Assembly: GCF_033807575.1 (NCBI RefSeq)
Contig: NC_084707.1
Location: forward strand, 18,586,550 to 18,650,549
DNA from: Cydia pomonella
Taxonomy: Eukaryota; Arthropoda; Insecta; Lepidoptera; Tortricidae
Direction: 5' to 3'
Length of the DNA: 64,000 bases
Below, piece after piece: positions 24,636 to 35,315 of this stretch. Within the stretch, counting starts at the first letter, position 1. Each line of letters begins with the position of its first letter. The translations under genes and the position numbers were made by a program. Below the pieces are notes generated by a model. It was not told the DNA's origin, did not search any database, and was given only the letters and a program-made list of their open reading frames with translations.

Positions 24636-25049
24636 TCATATTATTAAACATCGTAAAAGCCATCAGTTGAATGTTTCAGCTTATTATTTATTCAATCGTA
24701 TGGCGATACATAGTAGGCAATCATAGGTAATACTACTATAAGCAGAAAGTAGGTATTATAAGTTGACAACCAGGCCACGCAGTTAACCGATCGCGTCAGG
24801 ATGTCAGATTGGTATAACGGTCCTCCGGGCTGTCTTGGTATCGTTTATTAAAAAAAAGATACACAGCATCAACGACGCTAAAGACATAGGTGTCATAGAC
24901 AGTTTAGGTATAGTTTAAACAAATGGAAAATTAAAGGTACCCTATAGTGTTTTTTTTAAATATTTGATAAGTTTTGGTAGGTTAGTACCTACCTAAATAG
25001 ATCACAATGTTTGCTCTGTTAAAATTATAAATTGTGTGTATTGTTGCAG
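24636..25049 (+). other. Intron end upstream of exon 1 of the window
   Basis: AT-rich. It ends in ATTGTTGCAG at 25040-25049, the 3' splice site used for the first visible exon. No earlier exon of the gene is visible from 1 to 25049. Confidence 0.5.
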
Positions 25050-25228
25050 TGGGAGTGGTGACCCCCGGCATGCGGTCGGGGGAGGGAGGCGAGGGCTCGG
25101 AGCTGGCGGAGTTCGGCGCGCGCTGGCCGCCGTACGGGCAGGGCCCCGGCTACGGCTGGACGGCGCGCTCCGCCACGCCGCAGCACCCACCGCAGCACCA
25201 CCTGGCGCGCCACTCGCGCTCGCAGCAG
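25050..25228 (+). CDS. dysc: dysc/whirlin-like gene, exon 1 of the window
   Basis: The exon lies between TTGTTGCAG and CAG|GTACAA. Its first two bases complete a codon from an unseen upstream exon. It then encodes 59 residues starting GVVTPGMRSGEGGEGSELAE and ending HHLARHSRSQQ, closing on a codon end. Gly-, Pro-, His- and Arg-rich composition suggests a disordered linker. The exon is far more GC-rich than its surroundings, with G or C at most third positions. No domain is visible in it. Assignment to the gene rests on phase agreement with exon 2 and similar composition. The tail of the exon is copied twice in the following intron. Confidence 0.65.
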
Positions 25229-25260
25229 GTACAACACTTATGCTATACAGTATACACGCT

Positions 25261-25350
25261 GCCCGTACGGGCAGTGCCTCGGCTACGGCTGCACGGCGCG
25301 CTCCGCCACTTCGCAGCACCACCTGGCTCGCCACTCACGCTCACAGCAGG
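25261..25350 (+). repeat. Pseudo-exon: partial copy 2 of exon 1
   Basis: It repeats the exon from CCGTACGGGCAG onward at roughly 85-90 percent identity by eye, and also copies intron sequence after the donor. The exon frame is still open (PYGQCLGYGCTARSATSQHH and on). The donor is changed from CAG|GTACAA to CAG|GAACAA, so it should not be spliced there. Both extra copies share a TGG to TGC change. Confidence 0.8.
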
Positions 25351-25377
25351 AACAACACTCAAGCTATACTCACTGAC

Positions 25378-25446
25378 CGTACGGGCAGGGCCCTGGCTAC
25401 GGTTGCACGGCGCGCTCAGCCATGTGCCACTCGCGCTTGCAGCAGG
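25378..25446 (+). repeat. Pseudo-exon: partial copy 3 of exon 1
   Basis: A shorter copy starts CCGTACGGGCAGGGCCCTGG, has lost an internal segment, and keeps the donor CAG|GTACAAC. The frame is still open (PYGQGPGYGCTARSAMCHSR). It has no own acceptor with a pyrimidine tract. A faint further copy may follow at about 25459-25515. Confidence 0.75.
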
Positions 25447-26510
25447 TACAACACTGAGTTGGGCCCCAGCTATCAGTCATTATGGCTCATTCCGCTGTGC
25501 TGCAGCATCTAGCATGCCACCAGAAACCAGTGCGCGCAATGTTTTAGGGAAGGTTCTCGTGAGTCAAGTAAGTTACAATATGAAAGGAGATATTTGCTGC
25601 TCCTAAAAATGGTGCTATTTGATTCTTAAAAATATTTTTGCATGACTAATTAATGAATAATAAGTTACGAAATTAAAAGGCAATAAATACAAGGTTACAA
25701 ACCACGAGGAAATCCTTGAAATTACGAAAGCACTCGCACACGCGGGTAATACAATTAAAGATCGACCCTATAATTGCTTACTTACCCTACATATACATAA
25801 ACCTTAATAAAGATAATTGAACTCAAATAGAAGTTGGGAACGTCACTATGGTAAAATTACTTATGAAAGTCACTGTTGGGAATTAACTAAATCGTTTCGA
25901 TTTTATTGTTCTATTTATGTATCGGTACTTATAAATTTATATCTTATGTCACAAATGTGTGTTATTTTGGTGGCAGAATAAAGTGATTGACAAAATGAAA
26001 TATCGACATATATCGATGTTACCTTATAGATATTTTTAATATTGTATGAGAAGATGCTGCCGCGAAATATACAACACGTTCGATATCTTCTTTGATATAT
26101 TGGTAGTACTGAATATATGTAGTTAATAAAGAAATTGTGTACCGATTTGTAATTGATGTTCATTCTTGTTATTCCTCGGTAATTTACAGCATATAAGTTA
26201 CAGCTTTTAATTATTAATCTATGACTGACTTATCGATAACAGATTTATCGATGTTTCATTTTGTCAAACACTCGTTTTTGCCACAAAAAGTTCTATGTCT
26301 GGTTATGTGTATAGTTGTATTTCGATATAGGTAGTGACTTAATAATATTATCGCACTAAGAAAATTGGTGTCATAAAAAAAAATCTGTTATTTATTTATA
26401 TCTATAGATGTGCAATGTTACGAATTTAAGAAGACGTGTGATAACCGCATGAAACTGTGTGGGCTTTCTAATAGCTAACGACGTGTGTTGTGATGTGTCA
26501 GTGGTTGCAG
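25447..26510 (+). other. Rest of intron 1
   Basis: AT-rich. A minus-strand open frame at 25915-26163 has no family features. The intron ends GTGTCAGTGGTTGCAG, with two possible AG acceptors nine bases apart. Confidence 0.5.
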
Positions 26511-26715
26511 GACAACCGGCACACGAGCTACGAGGCGGAGGACGCGCGGGCGCGCGCGCGCGGCGGCGTCTACTACTCGCCGCCGGGCACCTCCTACACC
26601 ATCGTGGAGCGGCCGGCCTCCTCGCACGGCCACCATGCGTCCTACTCGCAACACTACTCGGGGAAACTCACCCGGCAACCTTATCTTGGTTCTTCCACTA
26701 TAGGCAATAGTGCAG
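26511..26715 (+). CDS. dysc: dysc/whirlin-like gene, exon 2 of the window
   Basis: Acceptor GTGGTTGCAG, donor GCAG|GTAACT. It starts on a codon boundary (matching the end of exon 1) and leaves one base over. It encodes 68 residues: DNRHTSYEAEDARARARGG, then VYYSPPGTSYTIVERP, then a Ser/His/Tyr-rich stretch ending GSSTIGNSA. The ARARARGG part comes from a GCGC run. An upstream in-frame AG at 26500-26501 would add Trp-Leu-Gln. The YTIVERP block looks like a short conserved linear segment, but I cannot name a domain. The protein is inferred to be a PDZ scaffold, from exons 4-6. Confidence 0.7.
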
Positions 26716-26990
26716 GTAACTAGACTATCATTTTAACTACTGGTTAAAACGGGATATTGACTATGTATATTTGTTGTAATGAGTTCCCTATATTTCGGCT
26801 CAGTTGCATATACCATCTTATCGGATTAACAAATAACACACAACAAACAACGTCGTAACATAGTAACGTGCATAAAATATATATGGTATCAATTAGTGCA
26901 TAGGCCTTTTTCTGACTTGGCGCAAATGCGAGGGAACAGAAACAACATACATGATACAACCCCGCTGATCCTCATTAATCAACTGTTCAT
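26716..26990 (+). other. Start of intron 2
   Basis: AT-rich. Nothing recognised. Confidence 0.4.
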
Positions 26991-27541
26991 CATCATTTTC
27001 CTCGCGTTATCCCGGCATTTTTTGCCACGACTCATGGAAGCGCTGGGGTCCGCTCGGCAACTAATCCCTAGAATTGGCATAGGCATTCGTTTTCATAGCA
27101 AAAGGAGGAAGCGGAGCGAGTGCGTGAAGATGACGTGAACGCACACCCGTTACGGCGCAGGCGAAGAGGAAGAAGGAGGTTGCAGTACATTAACCGCCTG
27201 CTTCCCCAGTAGAGCTATGGGAAGGGGACCCACAATATGGCTCTACCCGTTTGGGGAGGGGTTGTAGCGTTGCCAACCCCTCCTCCTAAGGCGCGAGGGT
27301 GCTAACGAACTTGGCAACCGGGGGAGTACCATGGATGAATGCTAGCGACCCCACGATGCTCCCCAAACCGGCAAGAGGGTGTAACGCCGCAGAGGGTTTA
27401 GTGGGTAGTCTTCTCTCCCCTTTCTGACTTAGAAAGGTGCGAGAGCTGTGAGTCCCACATACCCCCCACTATAGGCCGACACCCCATGGCCTGGGGATGA
27501 TGCGTAAAAGCATTCCCTCTGCGTCAAAAAAAAAAAAAAAA
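26991..27541 (+). mobile_element. Retroposon 3' fragment with poly-A tail
   Basis: A GC-balanced block unlike the intron around it. It includes CTCGCGTTATCCCGGCATTT, CCCCCACTATAGGCCGACAC and CATTCCCTCTGCGTC, and ends in 16 A residues (27526-27541). The A tail and abrupt composition change mark a LINE or SINE 3' end on the plus strand. The 5' limit is approximate. Confidence 0.65.
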
Positions 27542-28107
27542 TCGTTAATCAACTTCTCTTTTATTTATTTATTAAGAAACAAACGGTTGCATAAATACAT
27601 TTACAGTTTAAAAGAAATATATCATAATAAAATCAAACCTACAGTTTCCTTCATTAAAATATCGCTAAAATAATTACATTTATACTTCAAACAAAAATCA
27701 TGCGGGTACAGTCGAGGTCGCATACTGCATATAACATTAAGTACACATTTTTTTATGAGACTAAAGGGAAAAGATCCTAATTATTATTTAGTATGCTTTC
27801 TTTACATCATATATCGAACAATTAAATAAGTATATCGACTTCGGACAGTTTTGCATTATTATTAAATCACCTACATGTACGCCTAATATAATATTACTAA
27901 TACTAACCTAGCAAGTAACCACGAAACTAATACTAGTATCACAATGAATCCTTACTGCCAAGTCAGGAAAGTCTGTAGTTAACATTTTTACTGCCTTCTT
28001 TTACAACGCTACGGGTGCTACGCCTTAACGCGTAGCATTGTTTACCTGCGCTACAACGAAAACCATCGAAGTTGGAAACTGCAGTAACCTCCACGAACAC
28101 TTTAATA
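27542..28107 (+). other. Intron 2, AT-rich part
   Basis: No gene or repeat that I can name. Confidence 0.4.
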
Positions 28108-28240
28108 CGGCCCGATTCGAACAATTCTTATAAAAAGTCACAGCTGTACGATACTGATCTGTCAGTGTCAAAAGTGACATTTCGTCATTTTTGACACTGA
28201 CAGATCTGTGCCTTCTTATAAGCAATGTTCGAATCGGGCC
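28108..28240. mobile_element. CGGCCCGATTCGAA-ended MITE, short form
   Basis: Inverted ends CGGCCCGATTCGAAC and GTTCGAATCGGGCCG surround a palindromic centre (GATCTGTCAGTGTCAAAAGT and its inverse). The ends match those of the longer elements at 49717-49988 and 51710-52323. Confidence 0.8.
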
Positions 28241-29607
28241 GGTATGTCGTAAAACTTATCACACCTATTCTAGTAGTCCAAATAGTTTTGTCCCCTTCTC
28301 GAGTGCGTCTTACTCGTAAATCGACAGTCCCAATGAGCCGTAAAATTTGAGTACGTATTAACGTAATAAACTCGAATTGACTGTTTCTTCTAAGATTATG
28401 GAAATAAAATTTTATTCAAAATGAAGTTAAAAAGATCTTGGGTAAATCTTAGACCGCTGCCTGTAGCACTGTAGGTTCGATTGAATGGATCGCGCAACGG
28501 ACGTAATTGAGCGCCGGGCGGCAATTACGCGGCCGCTTTGAATAAGTTTCAAGTGCGCAGCGGGAATATTATCGTTGGACTGAGTAAAACTGTTAGAGTT
28601 GCCTGCACAGTTGCCTGCTATGCGTGTTATCGCTAAGTATGCAGGAGGCACTAGAAACTTTTTATGACTTGTGGTTACGAATGTTATTGCACGGTTTTGG
28701 CATATTTTTGAGTTGTTTAATATGACCGCGGGATGGCCAAGTGCGGGGGGCGCAGTACCTCAATGTAATAGCTTCACAGTTTAACTAGAGTTAGACTAAG
28801 ACGGGATTGGGCTGCCAACTTGGCAGCTTTATTGAGAGTACAGGCAGTGCAAGTTTTATTTTGAAACGTCAAACTTCAATGAAATTATGACGTTTACTTA
28901 ACACTTACAGGCTGAGCTATCAAAATCCTTGCCAACTTAGCTTGGTCTGTCTCTAGTACGCTAGCAGTTTATGAAATACTCGTAAGAATTCAGACACGGA
29001 AATTAAGTAGTGTTACTAAACATTTCAACAGAAAACAATATGTTTAAAACCGACTAATATATATAACTGCGGAATGTTTAAAACCGTCAAATATAATAAA
29101 AAATCGGCCAAGAGCATGTCACTACCATTCTGCCCGAATAGGCTAAACGGGGCTATTAGTAACTATCATGTACATTACAAGCATAAGGGAGTACCTTCCT
29201 AGCGCTTTGTATGTTTTTTTTACGAAGAAGAGAATACATTTTTGCAATAACTCTAAAAAGGCTGGACCGCTCATGTCCGCTATTAACTTTAATTAAAAAA
29301 AAATAACAATTCTTTTTACATTTTTGGACCTATTGTTCAATTCAATATTCACTTTATCAAAAATGGTTGTTAAAGACCCTTATTATCGTTTTGAAAGACC
29401 TAACAAACGACACTCCACACTATTGTGTTAAAGCAAAAAAAAAAAAACATTTTGCATGCGAGATATTCAAACAAATATATTTTGTAGTTTTGTTACGTGA
29501 GTTAATTATTGTTGTTTTGAAATGAACACTCCATACCTCGCAACACGACACCACTTCTCTTCTTTTACGGCTAAGAATTACCAATTAACGTTACTGGTTG
29601 TCTACAG
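28241..29607 (+). other. Rest of intron 2
   Basis: AT-rich with short open frames of no clear meaning. It ends TCTACAGCAG, a double acceptor before exon 3. Confidence 0.45.
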
Positions 29608-29804
29608 CAGGTGCAACAAGTCTTCGCAACAGCACTTCTCACCTGAGCGCGGCGAACGGCAAGAAGCGGCCGATCTCGCCGGAGCAGGTGCTGCGGCTCT
29701 TCGGGCAGGGCGGTGCCGCGGCGCTCGGCAAGGCCCTGCCGCCGTCACACCCGCCCGCTCGCAGACACTCACCCGCCTCCAGCCCTAGCAGCACCACGCA
29801 CCAT
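29608..29804 (+). CDS. dysc: dysc/whirlin-like gene, exon 3 of the window
   Basis: Acceptor TCTACAG|CAG, donor CAT|GTGAGC. The first two bases complete the split codon of exon 2; 65 further codons follow, ending on a codon boundary. The peptide holds LSAANGKKRPISPEQVLRLF, a Gly/Ala run, and a Pro/Ser-rich end finishing SSTTHH. The KKRPISPEQVLRLFG block has the look of a conserved helix in an otherwise disordered linker. I cannot assign it to a named domain. A NAGNAG acceptor allows the exon to start at 29608 or 29611, giving one Ala more or less. Confidence 0.7.
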
Positions 29805-32800
29805 GTGAGCAAACCGTAGATCACACAAGCCTTTAACAATGTGTTATTGCCGTCAAGGCATCTCGCACCGGATTGGTGTGCGCGAGCAATCAGAGTTGTG
29901 TCATTAGGCATCACGTTCGCGCTCATTGGTACGCGTGAGACGCCTAATGATACGACTCAAAGTCGTATTAAACAAGATGTAAAGCTTAACAAATAGTTAA
30001 ATCAGAATCGGCCTCCGTAAGTATCTATATGTGGGTAAACAGAATGAACTGAATTTCTAATGGTAAAGTACTATATCGCACGCGCATAATTATATATTGC
30101 TGTCCCGCTCGCACAGTGGCATAGTAAGAACAATTAGTTAAATATATGTTACAATTGGGTTCTTGACACATGTTGAATATTATAACAAAATGAAAATGAG
30201 CCATCCATTATAAAATGTGGAATTCAAAAAATATATTAAGATTTAAAAAAAATACACGGCTTCAGTCTCCAAAAAAAAACCTTTCAAAAAGAAAAAATAA
30301 AATGGTATCATTCGATTCCGTACATTTTATTGAAAAATAAATTGTACCACAACTATATACATGATGCAATATTTCAGGGTCAAAATTGCAATTTTCTTGT
30401 TCTTCCATACGTTTAGAACTGGCTAATGTAATGTGACGTCACATTACAATATAATTTTGTTAGAGGCGTTTCAATCGTCGAGTGCGAGCGTCAGACTTTA
30501 ACTCTCATTTCTGACATTTGTGTTGCTTAAATGCCATGAGCCCTATATAGACATTTCATCCTCAGGTAAATCAAGTTCCATTAACATTATTTACAAAAAA
30601 TTGTCAAGTAGCTAATTAATGTTTATTGCCTTGCCTACCAAGACAAATTACGTGGCTACTAGACATGAAGATTTATATTTTTCCTCGAGGCATTTGTAGC
30701 TTCAATCGATAGGAACGGCCTATACGTCAAGGTTACCGATACACTCGATGCACTCACGGAATGCATGAGGATTATAATCGACGTCAAGGCTAGTTCGCCT
30801 GTGTCGGATAATGTATTAAACAATGGATCCTAAAATAGCCTGTGGGCAGCAGGGGTGAGGGGTGTCGCAGGTGTAAATAATTCTAGAGTAAGGCCGTGCC
30901 AGTCGATACTGTTACTTTATTCATTACCACAGTGCCAGCCGTTTAGGGAGGAATGAAACGGTGGACATGACCACACACAATAAAACATTTTTTCGCGTTC
31001 TTTTTCACAGAGCGATGCGGCACGTCAAATTAATCCGATGTGGGCCTACGTGCGGTTGGCACGAACTTAAAGCGCACTTGATTTATGAAGTTTCTGTGAT
31101 ATTTTATAATATGCAAAATAATATCACATTTTAAAGTTGCAGCACATTAAAAGTGTATCGTAAAAAATGTTTATGAAGCATGTCTTATTTGTCTTAAAAT
31201 GATTAAATAGACGCTAAAAACGTTAGTAGTTAGTGTGCTAAAAGTTTAACGGTAAATAATTATTATAAACAAAAAATCCCAAAACACGCATTCTGCCGCT
31301 AAGCGAGTCGTTCATTATCCTCCGCTTTGTGTTATTAAAATTCCTGCACATAGGCATGTCCATCATATGCCACTGCCCGTGGCTGGTAATGGACAGTAAC
31401 GTCATCATCATAGTCAGTCTACGGTAGGCGACGGCACATACACGCCGCTTTTCTACTTACAAACTCTTTAACTGCCTAAATTTAAAAGTGAAGCACTTTT
31501 TTTATATAATTTAACTTGATTCTGAGTTTTTTTATAAACTCGCAGCATAATGCTTGTGTTAAAGTTAGCGTTCTATTATTTTCACGCATTTCAGTCAGTG
31601 TCAATCAGTGCTCGCCGGGCGTGTGAATATCTGTAACAAATTCTAGGAAAAGTGTCGTCGTGTAATATTTCACGAGGGTTATTTCTCACGCGTTAAGGCT
31701 GAATCATATATTGATTCCTTGGAACTTTAAAACAATATAAAATTTAATATACTTATAACTGTAGCTTATTTTTTACGTTTCATATTATATGAAGTTTGCT
31801 TACCTAAGCTTACCAAAATGGAGTGTTGAAACATTTAAGTAAGTGCGTGATGTTTTATACCGCTGTGCCGTTCTATCACGCAGTCTACCAAGTACCTCCA
31901 AATTGGATTCGTTCGAGCATTATGAGGTAATTTAATTTATTAATTTAAGGCTTGCGTATAGCGTTTTATTAAGCATTTGAAGTAGATACTCGAGGCACAC
32001 GCCAAGGAAAATTAAATATTCTGGCACCCTGTCTCTTGACATTCATACCTATGGTTTTATGTGTGTGTGTGTGGGTGTGTGCATGTGTGCGGTGTGTGTA
32101 TTGTCATTTCTGTGCTCTAACAGAAGTTTGATCAAACGAATAAGTAATTAAGTAAACGTAGGCCACTAGGCACTGACCGTCACTATTATAACATTTATTG
32201 CGATGTTTCTTCTCTGTAACTATATACCAAACTATCTGAAGCCAAAAAAGACATTACAATAAGACTTTATTTGCTCTCGTAAGCTTAAGAGCTTACAAAA
32301 TAAATATTAAAGAGTTCTGTATGCTGAAAACTAGGTTTTTGTTTAACCCTTTTCCTGGCATAATATGATTTACCGACCACGTACGCACCACCGCCAATAA
32401 AATTTCAACCTTAGCAATCCGATTTAGGATTTAAATTAGATTGGTATATTGGAAAATATGACCAAACTCAAACTTCAAGCACTCATAAAGGCTAGATTAA
32501 TTGCAAGGATGAGATTTGCTTGTCTTGTTGTTTGCTGATGTTTATGCGAATAATAATGTTAATGCGAACAAGGCGTACTTATGGCAAGCGACAAAGTGGG
32601 ACTATTTGCCGGCCGCGGTCAGATATACAAATTTGAATTTTTTCGTATAAATCCATGTATTTCCTACATAAGTTCCGAAAAATTAATTGATGCCAGGTGC
32701 GAGCCAGGATTTCAACCCGCTATCATCGGATGAATTGGAAGCATGAACTACTCTGCCGCTATATATACTATAACAACAAAATATATCAATTCACACAAAA

Positions 32801-33114
32801 ACATACATTATAAAATAAAATTAGTACCTACAACATATACTTAACCCTTTTTCGGATTCGGCAAATACAGAAATTAAGACGTAGGTAGAGTTACCTAGTT
32901 AGATGCCACTGTATTCTAAAGTTTGGAGCGGAACTCCAGCGCCACCAGGGATTTGCAAGTGATCATCTCTCTGTTCTCTGTGTGGAACCTGTTGATTTCC
33001 TCTTATGATAACCTATGCGTACCTACATACTTGTCACAAAGTTAAGCGGCAACAGTTCTTAAGTTAGATAACATATACAATAATAACAACAATTTCTATA
33101 CAATAACTTATCAT
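29805..33114 (+). other. Intron 3, first part
   Basis: Bases 29856-29975 hold diverged inverted segments (GATTGGTGTGCGCGAG and GCTCATTGGTACGCGTGAG) like those at 40561-40674, so probably an old MITE. A (TG)n tract lies at about 32058-32100. A lone TTAACCCTTTTCCTGGCA at about 32344 resembles a piggyBac-type end without a partner. No exon seen. Confidence 0.45.
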
Positions 33115-33710
33115 TTTTTAGGATTCCGTAGTCAACTAGCCCTTAGAATTTCACCATGTCCTTCCGTCGGTCTGTCCGAGGCTTTGCTCCGTAATCGTTA
33201 GTGAAATTTGGCATGGATACATAAATCGATCAATCCAAAAAAATCGTAAAATAAAATCGAATAAAAAAATACTCCGATACAAAATAGTTTTTTTTTTCGT
33301 TTATCTCATTAGTTTGGGATATTGTTGGATAGGTGTTACAAAATAAGAATAAGGGTCTCCAGCAACGATTTTTTGATAAAGTAATTATTTTCGTAAATAA
33401 TCGACCGGAAAGATATGCCCGCTGTAACTTTTGAACCATGAGTCCAAAAAATATATTAAAAAAATCGTAAAAATAGAGCTTAATATAGACATTCAATGAA
33501 AACTATAGCGACCATGATCACTTAAGCCGTTTTTGAGCTATCGCAAAAAGACTTCCCTTCTTAGGACACTAATTAGAAAGCGCTGTGAAGGTACTCCATT
33601 ATGCTAGTTATGTACATTATGATACTTACTATATAGCATCCGTTCAAGGTTTTTTGTGACTAACGGGTAACTACGAAACCCTACACTGAGCATGTCCCGA
33701 CATGATTCAG
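33115..33710. mobile_element. GGTTCCGTA/CCGGCC repeat family, diverged copy
   Basis: It starts TTTAGGATTCCGTAGTCAAC, runs through GAGGCTTTGCTCCGTAATCG and ends near CTGAGCATGTCCCGACATG. It is colinear with 13794-14508 and 58742-59450 but more diverged. No coding capacity. Confidence 0.7.
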
Positions 33711-34570
33711 AATTAAAAGTAATGCTTACGGCTAGACTAGCCACACTTGCAGAAGGTACCTACATAACCTACATTACAAATATGGTGAGCCTGGCACTGA
33801 AAGTGTTAGCACCGTCATAGTCATTGACCGGTAACAAAAAATACCTCACACACGTTGAACGTGTAAATGTTTGTGTAATAGTACATTACTACAGAGGCCG
33901 GGACGAAAGGGGTTGCCGGCCGAAGACATATAGACGGATAGGTCTGAGGCGGGCAACCCCTATTTCCCGCCGAGGTATGTATAGTGCTTTTCTCAAACAT
34001 ACAATGAAAGAAACAACAAAAAAATCAAAGTTTTATTTTTAAAGAAATTATAAGTAAACAATTACTATTTCGCTATATTTTAACTCGGTTTTAATAGAAA
34101 ACAGATACTTTATAAATATTTATTATCATGTTACTTCAAAAAAATACGAAAGCACGTTTCTGAACTAACCTATACAATTTCCATAGAATTTCAATTTGTT
34201 GCAACCAAAATTAAATTATAACCTCTTCTCAATCTCAATAATCAATCAGAACGCAATAGCAATAGGAACTTGTCACTAGATAGGTATGTAGATAAACTAA
34301 ATTTATATATTAAGCGTTGTAGTCTAAACTGTCGTGTTACAATTTAAAATACTAAAATACAATGCATTTCGGGTTAAAAGATGCTTAGTAAACAAAACAT
34401 TAAGCATGGAGTACAATGCCCACAATGTTGAAGACTTTTTAGTTTCTGCCAGTTCTTTAAAATATGCCAAAAACACGTGTTCTGAGAAACCGTGGGATTT
34501 TTAGTTGGTTTTCCTATTTATAAAATTGTCATAAGTAACCATATACTTCGCCTTTGGTTTTGCCGGCAGC
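33711..34570. other. Intron 3 with a GC-rich repeat block
   Basis: Bases 33890-33985 hold GGCCGGGACGAAAGGGGTTG and its partial inverse, GGCGGGCAACCCCTATTTCC, probably part of a dispersed repeat. The 72-codon frame across it has no known product. The rest is AT-rich. Confidence 0.4.
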
Positions 34571-34582
34571 AAGTTCTGTATA

Positions 34583-34901
34583 TCCAGGAGCTCAAAGTTA
34601 CACAAAGACTTTCGGCAATCGTTCACTCTCGCATCCTTAGCTACTACGGTCACGTTACGCGTAGGGAAGACGACGCGATGGAGAGGCTGGTTGTTCAGGG
34701 CAGAGTGGATGGCACAAGACCCAGATTGCGGCCCTCAATGCGATGGACCGACCAAGTGAAAGCTCTCACCGGGTTACCTCTGAATCTGTGCGCGCGGCAG
34801 GCAATAAATAGAGAAGCATGGCGGGAAACAGCGAAAAAAGCCGTACAATGACCGCAATGACCACAACTACTCTGACAAGAGTATACGACTAAGAAGAAGA
34901 G
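34583..34901 (+). mobile_element. 5'-truncated LINE tail with 12-bp target duplication
   Basis: AAGTTCTGTATA stands directly before (34571-34582) and after (34902-34913) the insert, a perfect 12-bp duplication. The insert encodes an RT C-terminal tail up to the stop at 34849-34851. Visible blocks are QRLSAIVHSRILSYYGHVTR, MERLVVQGRVDGTRPR and MRWTDQVKALTGL. A short UTR ending in AAGAAGAAGAG follows. The GHV...RPR..MRWTDQ pattern is typical of insect LINE polyprotein ends. Confidence 0.85.
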
Positions 34902-34913
34902 AAGTTCTGTATA

Positions 34914-35315
34914 GCCAATTCTGCTTCGGCTCTTAATTCAAGTGGGGTGCAATCAATAATAATTCCTTCGTTGGTAGTTTTTCCAAAATCATACTGAATT
35001 ATTTATAACAAAACAAGATTACAAACAACAAAATTAAATTCGTTAAAACAGAATTACAGCGAAAAATTATCTAGTTTCCCGCCAACCTTTTTTTTTCTAT
35101 ACGGTTAGAGACACGTTTGAGTAGACTTTTATTACCACTGCCTAGTATTTAGATGATAGTTAATATAAAGTTAAGAATAAAATTCATGTGGATTTATTAT
35201 GTAAATAAAACTGCACTAAGTACATACTAAATCGTTTATTGTTTTTTTAATACGCATAGTGGCAGAATGTCATGATGCCTGTGCCACAAATTTATGTGAT
35301 ATGGAAATTAAAAAA
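34914..35315. other. Intron 3 spacer
   Basis: AT-rich, nothing recognised. Confidence 0.4.

Noticed and set aside
25034..25606. A 190-codon plus-strand frame starting at a GTG and running through exon 1 and its copies
   Set aside because: Its start lies in the intron, the true exon stops at a clear donor (25228), and beyond it the frame is a read-through of duplicated exon tails. The longer frame is a by-product of the GC-rich repeats.
32344..32362. A second piggyBac-like element from TTAACCCTTTTCCTGGCA
   Set aside because: No inverse partner end followed by TTAA could be found in the following kilobases.
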